Positions 34,003 through 43,760 of a stretch of 64,000 bases of DNA are shown in pieces; the stretch's first letter is position 1, and each line of letters begins with the position of its first letter. The notes beneath the pieces were generated by a model. It was not told where the DNA came from. It saw nothing but the letters and a program-made list of their open reading frames with translations, and searched no databases. A program made the position numbers and the translations under genes. The stretch covers positions 1 to 64,000 of the forward strand of contig NC_019749.1 of the NCBI RefSeq assembly GCF_000317575.1, given 5' to 3'. Source of the stretch: Stanieria cyanosphaera PCC 7437. Its GTDB lineage: Bacteria > Cyanobacteriota > Cyanobacteriia > Cyanobacteriales > Xenococcaceae.

Positions 34003-35529
34003 ATGATTAAACCGATTCAAACGGTAATAACAACAATATTAGAGGCAATTTTTACAATACTCAGTTCGGGTTTATTTCATACTCCCGATGATACGGCATA
34101 CATCGATGTCTATAGATATCAACTTCGTCAGACCTATCCAGTCAATAGCCAAGAATTTAAACGCTGGCTGAAATGCTTTGCTTATGCCAAATACAAAATC
34201 TATTTGACCAAAAAAGAAGTTAATTTACTTTTAGAGCAATTAGAAACATTAGCTCAATTCAAACCAAAAGCCGAAATTTACCAGAATCGTGTCATTCAAT
34301 ACAAAGGAACTATTTATATCAACGTAGGGGACGACAAGGGAAGCGCGATCGCTATAACAAAAAAAGGATGGAAAATTGTTACCAATCCTCCCGTTCGATT
34401 TAAAACTTCCCATTTTATCCAACCCTTACCCCTTCCAGTCAAGGGAGGTAAACTTGCAGACTTGTTAGAGATTACCAATCTCAATCTCGAACAACTGATT
34501 TTAGTAGCAGGTTGGTTGTTAGGTACATTAAATCCCAATCCTCCCTATCCTCTATTAATTATTACTGGCGAACAAGGTTCTGGTAAATCCAGTTTGGCAA
34601 GAATGCTCAAACAACTAATCGATCCTGGAAAAGGAGTATTGCGTTCCCAACCCAAAGACGAACGCAGTTTGATGGTTGCTGCCATGAATACTTGGGTATT
34701 ATGCTTTGACAATTTCTCCAAACTTTCTCAGTCTCTTTCTGACGGTTTGTGCCGACTCAGTACGGGTAATAGTTATGTAGACCGAAAGCTCTACAGTGAC
34801 GGAGAACAAACGGTAATCGAAGCAGCGCGTCCCGTAATTATTACCAGTATTGTCGATACAGTAACGGGGCGTACAAGCCCCCGAATTGAATTCGGGGGAC
34901 AGCCCCTCACCAATGGAGACTTACTAGACCGCTCTATTTGCATCCATCTCGATCCTATTTCTCCAGATCAAAGACGTTCGGAAAAAGAAATTAACCTTTG
35001 CTTTGAACAATTAAAACCAAGAATTTTAGGACTACTCTGCACTGCCGTCAGTCAGGCTTTAGCCAATCGAGCAGGAGTTAATTTAGAAGAATCTCCCCGT
35101 ATGGCAGATTTTGCCGAGTGGGTAACGGCAGCAGAACCAGCTTTTGGTTTTGAAGCGGGTACTTTTCTCCAAGCCTATCAAACCAACCGCGAACAATCTC
35201 AACGGCTGACGGGGCGTACAAGCCCCCGAATCGAATTCGGGGGACAGCCCCTCACGATTGAAGATTCTCCCGTAGCAATGGCAATTCAATCTTTACTAGA
35301 AAGAGAGTCTTGCTGGCAGGGAACGGCAACCGAGTTATTGAAGTTTATTAAGGGGTATGCAACAAAATATGAATACTCCGCCTCTGACTTACCCAAGGCT
35401 GCCAACAAACTTAGCGTCCAGCTACGGAAAATCAATCCAGGATTGCGTGCTGTAGGTTTAGAAGTTAATTTCGAGCGTCGAGGAAAGTCTGGTACTCGTG
35501 TAATTAAGATCGAAAAGATTGCTTCTTAA
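34003..35529 (+). CDS. P-loop ATPase of plasmid/phage replication type
   Basis: The protein (508 aa) has Walker A ITGEQGSGKSSLARML near residues 187-202, a Walker B-like WVLCFDNF near 228, and ARPVIITSI near 277, resembling the ATPase part of D5/DUF3987-type primase-helicases. It lacks a primase domain, so it probably acts as a helicase-like partner. The N-terminal third is unassigned. Two family B palindromic elements are inserted in frame (residues about 288-303 and 403-418), each coding for TGRTSPRIEFGGQPL. They add 15-16 residues each but do not break the frame. Confidence 0.65.
   Translation: MIKPIQTVITTILEAIFTILSSGLFHTPDDTAYIDVYRYQLRQTYPVNSQEFKRWLKCFAYAKYKIYLTKKEVNLLLEQLETLAQFKPKAEIYQNRVIQYKGTIYINVGDDKGSAIAITKKGWKIVTNPPVRFKTSHFIQPLPLPVKGGKLADLLEITNLNLEQLILVAGWLLGTLNPNPPYPLLIITGEQGSGKSSLARMLKQLIDPGKGVLRSQPKDERSLMVAAMNTWVLCFDNFSKLSQSLSDGLCRLSTGNSYVDRKLYSDGEQTVIEAARPVIITSIVDTVTGRTSPRIEFGGQPLTNGDLLDRSICIHLDPISPDQRRSEKEINLCFEQLKPRILGLLCTAVSQALANRAGVNLEESPRMADFAEWVTAAEPAFGFEAGTFLQAYQTNREQSQRLTGRTSPRIEFGGQPLTIEDSPVAMAIQSLLERESCWQGTATELLKFIKGYATKYEYSASDLPKAANKLSVQLRKINPGLRAVGLEVNFERRGKSGTRVIKIEKIAS
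34864..34910. repeat. Family B palindromic element, copy B1 (in-frame)
   Basis: A 47-bp element running from ACGGGGCGTACAAGC to AGCCCCTCAC, with the inner stem CCCCCGAATT/AATTCGGGGG. It encodes TGRTSPRIEFGGQPLT and has no stop. Confidence 0.85.
35209..35255. repeat. Family B palindromic element, copy B2 (in-frame)
   Basis: A 47-bp element identical to B1 at almost all positions, about 345 bases downstream in the same gene and the same frame. Confidence 0.85.
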
Positions 35530-35637
35530 TCGTCAGACTGTCAGCCAGTAAGGTTCTATTTGAGTCTTACTGGTGCAGGATTTTAAACTCTACTGACGAT
35601 ACTGACAATAGCTAAATTAAAACATTTGTGAACTACT

Positions 35638-36159
35638 ATGACTATTTACTTCTACGATGCAGGCGAAAATCCTTATGGATGCTTTTCAAATTTTGCATTT
35701 TATAGAGTTCAACTATCTATATTTTGGTGCAGAACGAGCGAACACTATTTCCAAGCACAAAAATTTGAGGGTAGCTCTTCAACAGAGCGTGAAGCAAAGC
35801 GTAATGATTTTTTGTTAAAAGAAATACTAGCAGCAAAAACCCCAGAATTAGCGATCGCTTTGGCTGAAAATTATCGACAATTTTGGCGTAGTGACTGGGA
35901 AGAAGTAAAAGACCAAATTATGCATCAGGGGGTGCTAAGTAAATTTAATTCTCATAGAGATATTAGAAAAATTTTACTCAGTACGGGAGAGCTAGAGATC
36001 GTCTATCATTCTCCTTCGGACTACTACTGGGGTTGTGGAGAAGATGGTACTGGAGATAATAAACTCGGGAAAATTTTGATGTCGGTAAGAAATATTTTAC
36101 AAAAGAAAACCGAACGCTTGAAAAACCATCCTAGTGCTAGTTATAGGTGGTGGTTGTAG
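35638..36159 (+). CDS. NADAR (YbiA-like) family protein
   Basis: This 173-aa protein has the NADAR pattern: GCFSNF at the start, W.RTSEHYFQAQKF near residues 31-43, LSTGELEIVYHSP, and YYWGCGEDGTGDNKLGKILMSVR near 129-151. The family contains N-glycosidases that act on riboflavin intermediates (YbiA) or reverse ADP-ribosylation of guanine in DNA. Some members act as antitoxins or in phage-conflict systems. It stands near HicAB and the second caspase-type gene. Its exact role is unknown. Confidence 0.85.
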   Translation: MTIYFYDAGENPYGCFSNFAFYRVQLSIFWCRTSEHYFQAQKFEGSSSTEREAKRNDFLLKEILAAKTPELAIALAENYRQFWRSDWEEVKDQIMHQGVLSKFNSHRDIRKILLSTGELEIVYHSPSDYYWGCGEDGTGDNKLGKILMSVRNILQKKTERLKNHPSASYRWWL

Positions 36160-36203
36160 TGATTACTACAGAAGAAATTTTGATCCATATTTTAAATATT
36201 TTT

Positions 36204-36422
36204 TCAAAGATTTTCCCATTCATCTTTGCTAATGTTTGCCTGACGGAGAATACGAGCAAGTAAACTTTTACTAATTTCTCCCCGATGAGGATTAGGTATA
36301 AATAATTTTAGTTCTCCTCTAACCATATATTGATGATTGCCACCAGCTATGGGGTTAGAAAAGCCTAGTTTTTTGAGATTACGAATTAATTCTTGGCGTT
36401 TAATTGGTTTGAAGGGTGGCAT
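36204..36422 (-). CDS. hicA: HicA-family mRNA interferase toxin
   Basis: This 72-aa protein contains the HicA double-stranded-RNA-binding-like fold: KPIKRQELIRNLKKLGF, GGNHQYMVRGELKLFIPNPHRGEISKSLLARILRQANIS. The catalytic His is in GGNHQYM. It starts on the last base of the hicB stop (TAATG), so translation is coupled. Order hicB-hicA is common among HicAB systems with regulated toxin. Confidence 0.92.
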   Translation of the reverse strand: MPPFKPIKRQELIRNLKKLGFSNPIAGGNHQYMVRGELKLFIPNPHRGEISKSLLARILRQANISKDEWENL

Positions 36423-36664
36423 TAGGCAACTTCTGGCTGAGAGTTAAGATCGATTTGGTCAATAACAGGTAATTGGTGTTGTAATCGCAATCCGAGAACG
36501 ATCCACCCCTCTAAAACTTCTTGTAATAAGTCGCGACAAGCTTCTAAAGTTTCAGCGTTGGCATAAACTCCTGCAAATCCTGTTATTTCTCCATAAAATG
36601 TTCCATCTTCAAGGAGTTCGTAAGTAGCTTGGTGCATTGCTGTCTGAATGTATTTTGTTAGCAT
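36422..36664 (-). CDS. hicB: HicB-family antitoxin
   Basis: The protein (80 aa from the ATG at 36664; a TTG 30 bases upstream is less likely) carries the HicB fold: YELLEDGTFYGEITGFAGVYANAETLEACRDLLQEVLEGWIVLGL. It is a degraded RNase-H-like fold that binds HicA. No DNA-binding tail is visible. Its stop overlaps hicA by one base. Confidence 0.9.
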   Translation of the reverse strand: MLTKYIQTAMHQATYELLEDGTFYGEITGFAGVYANAETLEACRDLLQEVLEGWIVLGLRLQHQLPVIDQIDLNSQPEVA

Positions 36665-36815
36665 GAGAAATTTGGTTTTTACCTTTACTTTCAATCTTAA
36701 TAATCTGAATACTTTTTTATTTAATTTTATTTAGGTTTGATTTATCTTGATTTTTCGCCGTTATACCATTTGGTTGGAGTCCGAAACCGCGATTACTTCA
36801 ATTATCTAAACTATA

Positions 36816-39800
36816 ATGTCTCTTTTTGCAGCAGAATCTTCTAAACTCTGGATCGTTTTAATCGGTGTTACCGAGTATCGAGATGAAAAGATTGAAGACT
36901 TAAATTGTTGTGCCAATGGCTGTCGGGGTTTGATGGAAGCTTTTGAGATTGCTACCCAAAACTTTCACTCGACAGAAATTATCGCTCATTACGATGGTGC
37001 GTCTCATTCTCCAGAATTAGCTTCGATTATTACCAGTATTCAAAAGTTTCGCGAAGCTGAACCCGAACATACAGTGTTATTCTATTTTTCAGGACATGGT
37101 TTTCTCGATCGCGATAACAACCCCATCTTATGTGTTGCCGATACCGAGTTTGCAGATTTGGCAGGTACGGGATTAAAGTTAGAGACGGTTTTAGATATAT
37201 TGACAGAATGTAAAGCCAAGCATCAAGTCGTCTGGTTGGATGCCTGTCAGGAAAAGCTCAATATTCAAAGTAATAGTAATCCTAACGCTCAATTACTCGC
37301 AGCTTTAAAAAAGCAAGCCGAACAAAGTCAGAATTTCTCGGCTATATTATCGTGCGATCGCGGTGAATATTCTTGGGAAATTCCCGAATTGGGACATGGT
37401 TTATTTACCTACTATCTTATTAAAGGTTTGCGAGGGAAAGCAGCAGATCGAGAGGGAATTGTTGAAGTTAAGGAGTTATTTAAATATATACGCGATCGCG
37501 TTAAGAAGTATATTGACTATTGGAATAGTCCCGAACGTTTCCACATCAGACAGGCAAACTTAGCTAAAGGTATTGTAGTTAAACCTTCTCGTTCTCAAAC
37601 TCCCCAACAAATCTTTAGGGGTAATGCAGATATTGTTTTGGGTAAGGCGGTTACTGCTACTAAGAGACAGGCTTTAGTTATTAAAACTCTAGCGGTTTCG
37701 GAAGCTGCGGTTAATCTCTGTCAGATTCTTCAGGGTAAAGGAGGATTTGAAGTTGATTATTGTTTCCCCGAAGATAAAGAGGAAGGGGAATTAGAACAGG
37801 CGATCGCTTTATGTTTGCAATCTGCTAGTAAAACTGTTTTACTCTATCTGGCTGGAAAGATTGAGGAAACCGATAAAAATGTCAATCGTTTATGGTTGAG
37901 TGATTCTGTTTATATTACTTTAAACTGGCTCAAACAACAATTAGATCGCTCTCCTGTTGCCCAGAAAATTGTTATTCTCGATTGTTTTGGTGTCGATAAT
38001 CTGGATAACTGCTTCGATCTCCTCAAACCCAGTACGAAAAGTTCTCAAAGTATCATTGCTGCTTCGGCTAAAGGATCGAAGCAAACGGAATTTATTACTC
38101 AACTGGTAACGGTATTACAAACCGCAGCCGAAACTCAAGCAGAATTTTGGGTAGCCGAATTAATCACCCAGTTACAGAAAAACTGTCAATCTAATCCCGA
38201 AATTACTTTAAAACCTTGGTTATCGGGAGCAACAGAAGTCTTAGAGCTATTATTAGCCCAAACCGAGAGAAAATTAGTTAAATTTGATGCTAATTACTGT
38301 CCTTACAAAGGTTTACTGGCTTTTAAAAAAGAAGATGCTAATTTCTTCTATGGCAGAGATGCTTTAATTCAAGAGATCGTCCGTCAGTTAAAAAATACTT
38401 CTTTTTTGGCGGTTATGGGTGCTTCGGGGAGTGGCAAATCTTCGGTAGTGCAAGCAGGAGTCTTACCTCAACTAGAAACCAAAGGACTATATAGCGATCG
38501 CTCAAACCAATTACAACTCTGTCAGACTTGGGTAATGCGGACTGGTAATAATCCCTTTACCGCTTTAGCTAAAAGTATCGCACCGAATAATAAAGAGTTA
38601 GTAGAAGGAAAAATTCATTTGGGGGTAGATGCCTTTAGCTTGTGGTTACAGCAACAGCCTCAACCAATGTCGGTATTAGTAATCGATCAATTTGAAGAAT
38701 TATTTACTCTAACAGGGGAAAGCGATCGCTCTCAATTCATTCAGTTTATTTTAGCCGTCTGCGAACGAGCTTCAGACTGTTTCAAGGTCATTATTACCCT
38801 GCGGGATGACTTTATGAAAGAGTGCTTGAATTTACCAGAATTAGGGGAAAGAGTACAGCAATCTCACATTTTGGTGCTTTCTTACTTTACCCAAGAGCAA
38901 TATCGCCAAATCATTACCAAACCCGCCCGCCAAGTTGGAATAACGGTAGAAGAAGAGTTAGTTCGAGTTTTACTTGAAGAACTACAAATAAATCTAACCG
39001 TAGAAGCAGAAACAGAAAACTTACCTCTATCACCACAATCCCAGTCAGATGATCCCGAAAAGCCCAAAACTAAAGAAATTATCCGCCAGGGAAACCTACC
39101 CCTATTACAATTTGCTCTAGCAGAATTATGGGAAGTACGTACCCCAGGTAGTTTAACCCTGCAAGACTATCAACAGCATATCGGCGGAATAGCTAAGATT
39201 TTAGGAGATAAAGCGGATTTTACCTATAAAAATCTCACTAAAGAACAACAAAAATGCGCCCAATGGATTTTACTGTCCCTAGTTCAATTAGGAGAAGGCA
39301 AAGAAGATACCCGCCGTCGCCTGACGCGATCGCAATTATTAGTTTCTAAGTACGATAGAGATAAAGCCAGTCGCGAACTATTTCAATCTACTCTCCAAGC
39401 TTTAATCGATGCGCGGTTAATTGTAGTCAGTTTGGAAGAAAACAATTCTTCTCAAAATAATCTCAATAATATAGAAGAAACCCCTTCTGTCTCCTCTAAC
39501 TCAGAAGTTACTGTAGAAGTCATCCATGAAATCCTAATTCGTAACTGGCAAACCTTAAGGTGGTGGCTAGATGCTAATCGCGATCGCCTTCGTTTAATGC
39601 GGGAAATCGAGCAACAAGCGGGACAATGGCAGGAAAATCAGCAAAATAATGATTATTTACTACGAGGAACGGCTTTAGCTAGAGCAGAAGAGTTATATAT
39701 TAAATATGCTGACGAGCTTTCAAATTTAAGTAATAAGTTTATTTATCAGTGTATTCAAGAACGCGATCGCATACTTAAACAAGCTAAACGCAATCGTCGT

Positions 39801-42242
39801 CTAATTTTTGGCGGTTTGATAACTGCTTTGGCGATCGTTTCTGGATTAGCTGGTGCTGCCATCTGGCAATTGCGTCAAGCAACTATTAATGAAGTTGATG
39901 CCCTCAGTAACTCAGCAGAAGCACAATTAGCTTCAGGTCAAGAACTCGATGCACTGATAACTGGATTACAAGCAGGAAGAAAGATTAAAGATAATAAATT
40001 GGGAGTCGATACTAAAACTAAGATTAAAGTCATAGGTGGATTGCAAGATATCTTTTATCAAATAAAAAACTTTAATGTTTTAGCAGGTAACACTACCAGT
40101 GTTAACATTGTTGAGTTTAGTCCAGACGGTCAAATTATTGCTACTGCTGAAAAAGACTATGAAGTAAAAGATTTTACAGTTAAACTTTGGGATCGTAACG
40201 GAAAACTGCTCCATAATTTAAAAGGACACAAAGAAGGAATCAAAGATGTAGCATTTAGTCCCAATAGTCAAATCATTGCTACTGGTAGTTTTGACAATAC
40301 TGTAAAATTTTGGAACAGAGAAGGTAAGTTACTTTACACTCTCACTGGACATTCTGATGATATTAGGGATATAGCATTTAGTCCCGACGGTCAAACAATT
40401 GCTACAGCTAGTGCAGATTTTACAGTCAAGCTATGGAATCTTAAGGGTCAAATACTCCACACTCTTAAAACTCATACGAATTCTGTTAATAGTGCAGTAT
40501 TTAGCCCCGACGGTAAAATGATTCTTTCTGTTGGTGGAGACGGTAAAGTTAATCTTTGGAGTCTTGATAGTAAATTAATTCGGACTCTATCTAGTAATGA
40601 CAGACCTATCGTTAGGGCAGTATTTAGCCCCGATGGTAAAATAATAGCCACTGCTAATGCAGATTCTACTGTCAAACTGTGGAGTCTTAAGGGTCAATTA
40701 CTCCATACTCTCGAAGGTCATACAAAACTAGTCAGAAATGTAGTATTTAGTCCTGACAGCAAAATTATTGCTTCTACTGGTGACGATCGAACTATCCGAC
40801 TCTGGAATTTACAAGGAAAATTACTTGATACTCTTGAAGGAACTTCAGGCTATTTTGAGAATAAAATAGTTTTCAGTCCTAATGGTAAGATTCTGGCATC
40901 TGCGGGAGAAAATAACACAATAAAAGTTTGGAATGTAGAGGGAGAATTACTTTATACCCTAGAGGGTCATATCAATCAAGTTAATCAAGTTGCTTTTAGT
41001 CCCGATGGTCACACTTTAGCTTCTGCTAGTTACGACCAAACAGTAAGACTTTGGAATTTAGAAGAAAGATTCCCCGCAAATCTCAAAGGACACACGCAGC
41101 AAGTTAATGAAGTAGAGTTTAGTCCCGATGGTAAAATTCTTGCTTCTGGTAGTGATGATGGTACGGTTAAACTTTGGAGTATTTCGGGTGAGTTATTACA
41201 TACCTTACAAGATAAGTCCAGCGATCGCGATAGAGGAATGCTAGAGTTAGAAGATGAGCGAAGTAAATTAGTTTACAGCTTTGGTAGTAAAAGTTCTATC
41301 AATCAAATAGTATTCAGTCCCGATGGTCAAATAATTGCCTCTGCTAATTATGGTGGTGTAGTCAAACTTTGGAATCAAAAAGGTAAATTACTCCATACTC
41401 TGACTGGTCATAAGAGTCAAGTAAAAACCTTAGTGTTCAGTCCTGATGGTGAAATTCTTGCTTCTGGAAGTGAAGATGGTACAGTTAAACTTTGGAATCA
41501 AAAAGGTCAGTTACTCCATACCCTAACTGGTCATAAAGATTTTGTTAATCAAGTAGCATTCAGTCCCGATGGTCAAATAATTGCTTCTGCTGCTGGCGGT
41601 GATGATACGGTCAGACTTTGGAATCGAGAAGGTAAGTTACTCCGCGTCCTTAAAGATCATACATATTATGTCAATAAAGTAGTATTCAGTCCAGACGGTC
41701 AAATAATTGCTTCTGCTGGCGGTGATGATACGGTCAGACTTTGGAATCGAGAAGGTAAATTACTTCACACTTTAGAAGGTCGTACCAATGTTTTTAATAA
41801 CCTACTATTTAGTCCAGATGGTAAGATTCTTGCTTTTGCTAGTGATGAGGAAGAAAAGATAAAATTGTGGAATTTGAATGGTGAATTACTTCACACTTTG
41901 AAAGGTCACACAAATACAATCACTAACGTGACATTTACTCCTGATAGTCAATTTATTGTTTCTTCTAGTTGGGACAATACAGTAAAAATTTGGAACATCA
42001 AAGGAGAATTACTGCAAACACTAGAAAGCCATACAGATTGGGTTAATGATGTTGCAGTAAGTCCCAATGGTAGAATCATTGCTTCTGCTGGTAAAGACGG
42101 AACAGTTAAACTCTGGAGTTTAGATTTAAACGACGTACTCACACAAGGTTGTAATTGGGCGCGAGATTATTTAACCAATAACCCCAACGTCAGTGAAGAA
42201 GACCGTCATATCTGCGATGGGATCGCTACAGAAAATAATTAG
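36816..42242 (+). CDS. Caspase-like protease / nSTAND1 NTPase / WD40 repeat protein, 1808 aa
   Basis: Architecture is the same as at 27469: C14 protease domain with His94 (FSGHGF) and Cys144 (LDACQ), nSTAND1 with Walker A GASGSGKSS near 537 and Walker B VLVIDQFEELFTL near 620, a membrane helix near 1000, and sixteen WD40 blades from about 1088. One blade (about 10) carries an acidic insertion (DKSSDRDRGMLELEDERSK). The C-terminal tail (CNWARDYLTNNPN) matches the other copy. Both copies have all predicted catalytic residues. The next gene starts 11 bases later. Confidence 0.93.
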   Translation: MSLFAAESSKLWIVLIGVTEYRDEKIEDLNCCANGCRGLMEAFEIATQNFHSTEIIAHYDGASHSPELASIITSIQKFREAEPEHTVLFYFSGHGFLDRDNNPILCVADTEFADLAGTGLKLETVLDILTECKAKHQVVWLDACQEKLNIQSNSNPNAQLLAALKKQAEQSQNFSAILSCDRGEYSWEIPELGHGLFTYYLIKGLRGKAADREGIVEVKELFKYIRDRVKKYIDYWNSPERFHIRQANLAKGIVVKPSRSQTPQQIFRGNADIVLGKAVTATKRQALVIKTLAVSEAAVNLCQILQGKGGFEVDYCFPEDKEEGELEQAIALCLQSASKTVLLYLAGKIEETDKNVNRLWLSDSVYITLNWLKQQLDRSPVAQKIVILDCFGVDNLDNCFDLLKPSTKSSQSIIAASAKGSKQTEFITQLVTVLQTAAETQAEFWVAELITQLQKNCQSNPEITLKPWLSGATEVLELLLAQTERKLVKFDANYCPYKGLLAFKKEDANFFYGRDALIQEIVRQLKNTSFLAVMGASGSGKSSVVQAGVLPQLETKGLYSDRSNQLQLCQTWVMRTGNNPFTALAKSIAPNNKELVEGKIHLGVDAFSLWLQQQPQPMSVLVIDQFEELFTLTGESDRSQFIQFILAVCERASDCFKVIITLRDDFMKECLNLPELGERVQQSHILVLSYFTQEQYRQIITKPARQVGITVEEELVRVLLEELQINLTVEAETENLPLSPQSQSDDPEKPKTKEIIRQGNLPLLQFALAELWEVRTPGSLTLQDYQQHIGGIAKILGDKADFTYKNLTKEQQKCAQWILLSLVQLGEGKEDTRRRLTRSQLLVSKYDRDKASRELFQSTLQALIDARLIVVSLEENNSSQNNLNNIEETPSVSSNSEVTVEVIHEILIRNWQTLRWWLDANRDRLRLMREIEQQAGQWQENQQNNDYLLRGTALARAEELYIKYADELSNLSNKFIYQCIQERDRILKQAKRNRRLIFGGLITALAIVSGLAGAAIWQLRQATINEVDALSNSAEAQLASGQELDALITGLQAGRKIKDNKLGVDTKTKIKVIGGLQDIFYQIKNFNVLAGNTTSVNIVEFSPDGQIIATAEKDYEVKDFTVKLWDRNGKLLHNLKGHKEGIKDVAFSPNSQIIATGSFDNTVKFWNREGKLLYTLTGHSDDIRDIAFSPDGQTIATASADFTVKLWNLKGQILHTLKTHTNSVNSAVFSPDGKMILSVGGDGKVNLWSLDSKLIRTLSSNDRPIVRAVFSPDGKIIATANADSTVKLWSLKGQLLHTLEGHTKLVRNVVFSPDSKIIASTGDDRTIRLWNLQGKLLDTLEGTSGYFENKIVFSPNGKILASAGENNTIKVWNVEGELLYTLEGHINQVNQVAFSPDGHTLASASYDQTVRLWNLEERFPANLKGHTQQVNEVEFSPDGKILASGSDDGTVKLWSISGELLHTLQDKSSDRDRGMLELEDERSKLVYSFGSKSSINQIVFSPDGQIIASANYGGVVKLWNQKGKLLHTLTGHKSQVKTLVFSPDGEILASGSEDGTVKLWNQKGQLLHTLTGHKDFVNQVAFSPDGQIIASAAGGDDTVRLWNREGKLLRVLKDHTYYVNKVVFSPDGQIIASAGGDDTVRLWNREGKLLHTLEGRTNVFNNLLFSPDGKILAFASDEEEKIKLWNLNGELLHTLKGHTNTITNVTFTPDSQFIVSSSWDNTVKIWNIKGELLQTLESHTDWVNDVAVSPNGRIIASAGKDGTVKLWSLDLNDVLTQGCNWARDYLTNNPNVSEEDRHICDGIATENN

Positions 42243-42253
42243 ACTTTTAAACC

Positions 42254-43633
42254 ATGCCAGAAATCGAACTTCATGCCCAACAGTGGCTGCATCATCAGCA
42301 AGGTGCTGCTTACTTACTGCGAGGTAAAGCTTTAAGCGACATACTAACAACCTATATCAAAACTAGCGATCGCCTTTCTCCTCTCTGTCACGAATTTATT
42401 ACCGCTTGTCTGGATGAACGAGATAAACAACAAAAATTAGCCAAACGTCGAATTAGGGGTTTCTGGGTTGGTGGATGGATACTTGCTTTAATCCTAACGG
42501 GGATGGGTTTGTGGCAGGGACAAAAGATGTTACTTGATTATCTGCTATCGGATATCGATGCGATCGCTCACTGGGAAAAATCCAGTAAAGCCGATTTGGA
42601 CTGGCAAAGTCAAGACCGCCTAATTAAAGATTGGAACAAACAAGAATTTCTGCAAGAATATACCGAACGCGATCGCCTCGACGGCATTACCGATATCGAA
42701 ATTAGTCCCGACGGTAACTTTTTGGCTTACAGCAATACCACCAAAAAAATAGTTCTTTGGGATCGTCGTCAGAGTAATTTTGAATTTAGCGAACATCAAT
42801 TTATTAGCGGTCATACCGACTGGATACGAGATATTGCCTTCAGTCCCGATGGTAAAATTATTGCTTCGGCTAGTGACGATCGCACTATCAAATTATGGAA
42901 TCGACAGGGTAAGTTACTCCATACCTTAAACGGTCATACTGATTGGGTTAGAAGAATCGAATTTAGTCCCGACGGCAAGATATTAGCTTCCTATAGCGAC
43001 GATCGCACTATTAGATTGTGGAATCTGGAGGGAAAGCTTTTACAGACATTTACCCATTCCGATTACATTCACGATCTGGCATTTACTCCCGACGGTCAAG
43101 CGATAGCTACGGGCAATGAAAAGGGAGTAATATCTTTCTGGACTTTGCAGGGTAAACTAATTCGTCGGATTACTGCCCATAGTGCCGATGTAAAAGATCT
43201 CGACTTTAGCCCCAATGGGCAAATGCTGGCTTCGGCTGGGGAAGATGGCACGATTAAACTCTGGAATAAAGACGGTAAATTACTCAAGACAATTCGCGAT
43301 CGCCAACTTCCTGAAGATAAGTATACTCGTATTAAATTCAATAGGGACGGACAGACTCTTGTATCTGCTAGCGAATCCAAAAATGTTAAAATTTGGGACA
43401 TTCACGGTAAGAGATATTTGTGTCTACTTACCCGTGTTACAGATGTTAAATTTACACCCGATGGAAATTATTTCTTTTACGGTGGATGGTTTAGATTGAT
43501 GGGTTGGCAATCTCTTGACAAACCAGGAATAAAAGATGATTTCGAGTTACTATCCTGGAAGATTCCCCTTTGTTCCCGTGAAGATTTTGCGGGAGAAAAA
43601 AAGATGACTAATTGTGACCAACGTTATCATTGA
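42254..43633 (+). CDS. Truncated WD40 paralogue without protease and NTPase
   Basis: This 459-aa protein starts within the region that ends the NTPase of its neighbours (the QQWLHHQQGAAYLLRGKALS stretch matches their QQ.GQWQENQQNNDYLLRG), then has a membrane helix (WVGGWILALILTGMGLW) near residues 72-88 and seven or so WD40 blades (GHTDWIRDIAFSPDG ...). It lacks the C-terminal tail of the full-length genes and ends in a Cys/Lys-rich segment. It follows the 1808-aa gene by 11 bases with its own ATG. Could be a decoy or regulator of the full-length copies, or the remnant of a third gene. Confidence 0.75.
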   Translation: MPEIELHAQQWLHHQQGAAYLLRGKALSDILTTYIKTSDRLSPLCHEFITACLDERDKQQKLAKRRIRGFWVGGWILALILTGMGLWQGQKMLLDYLLSDIDAIAHWEKSSKADLDWQSQDRLIKDWNKQEFLQEYTERDRLDGITDIEISPDGNFLAYSNTTKKIVLWDRRQSNFEFSEHQFISGHTDWIRDIAFSPDGKIIASASDDRTIKLWNRQGKLLHTLNGHTDWVRRIEFSPDGKILASYSDDRTIRLWNLEGKLLQTFTHSDYIHDLAFTPDGQAIATGNEKGVISFWTLQGKLIRRITAHSADVKDLDFSPNGQMLASAGEDGTIKLWNKDGKLLKTIRDRQLPEDKYTRIKFNRDGQTLVSASESKNVKIWDIHGKRYLCLLTRVTDVKFTPDGNYFFYGGWFRLMGWQSLDKPGIKDDFELLSWKIPLCSREDFAGEKKMTNCDQRYH

Positions 43634-43760
43634 CTGGGTTTTAGCTCGATACAATAAGAAAAGCGATCTAGTTTTTATTTATATTTATTTGCTACCAATT
43701 TATTTTGATTTGGGGGTCGGATTACTATGCCTTTAGTTACAAAAAAGGTATATCAAATTA

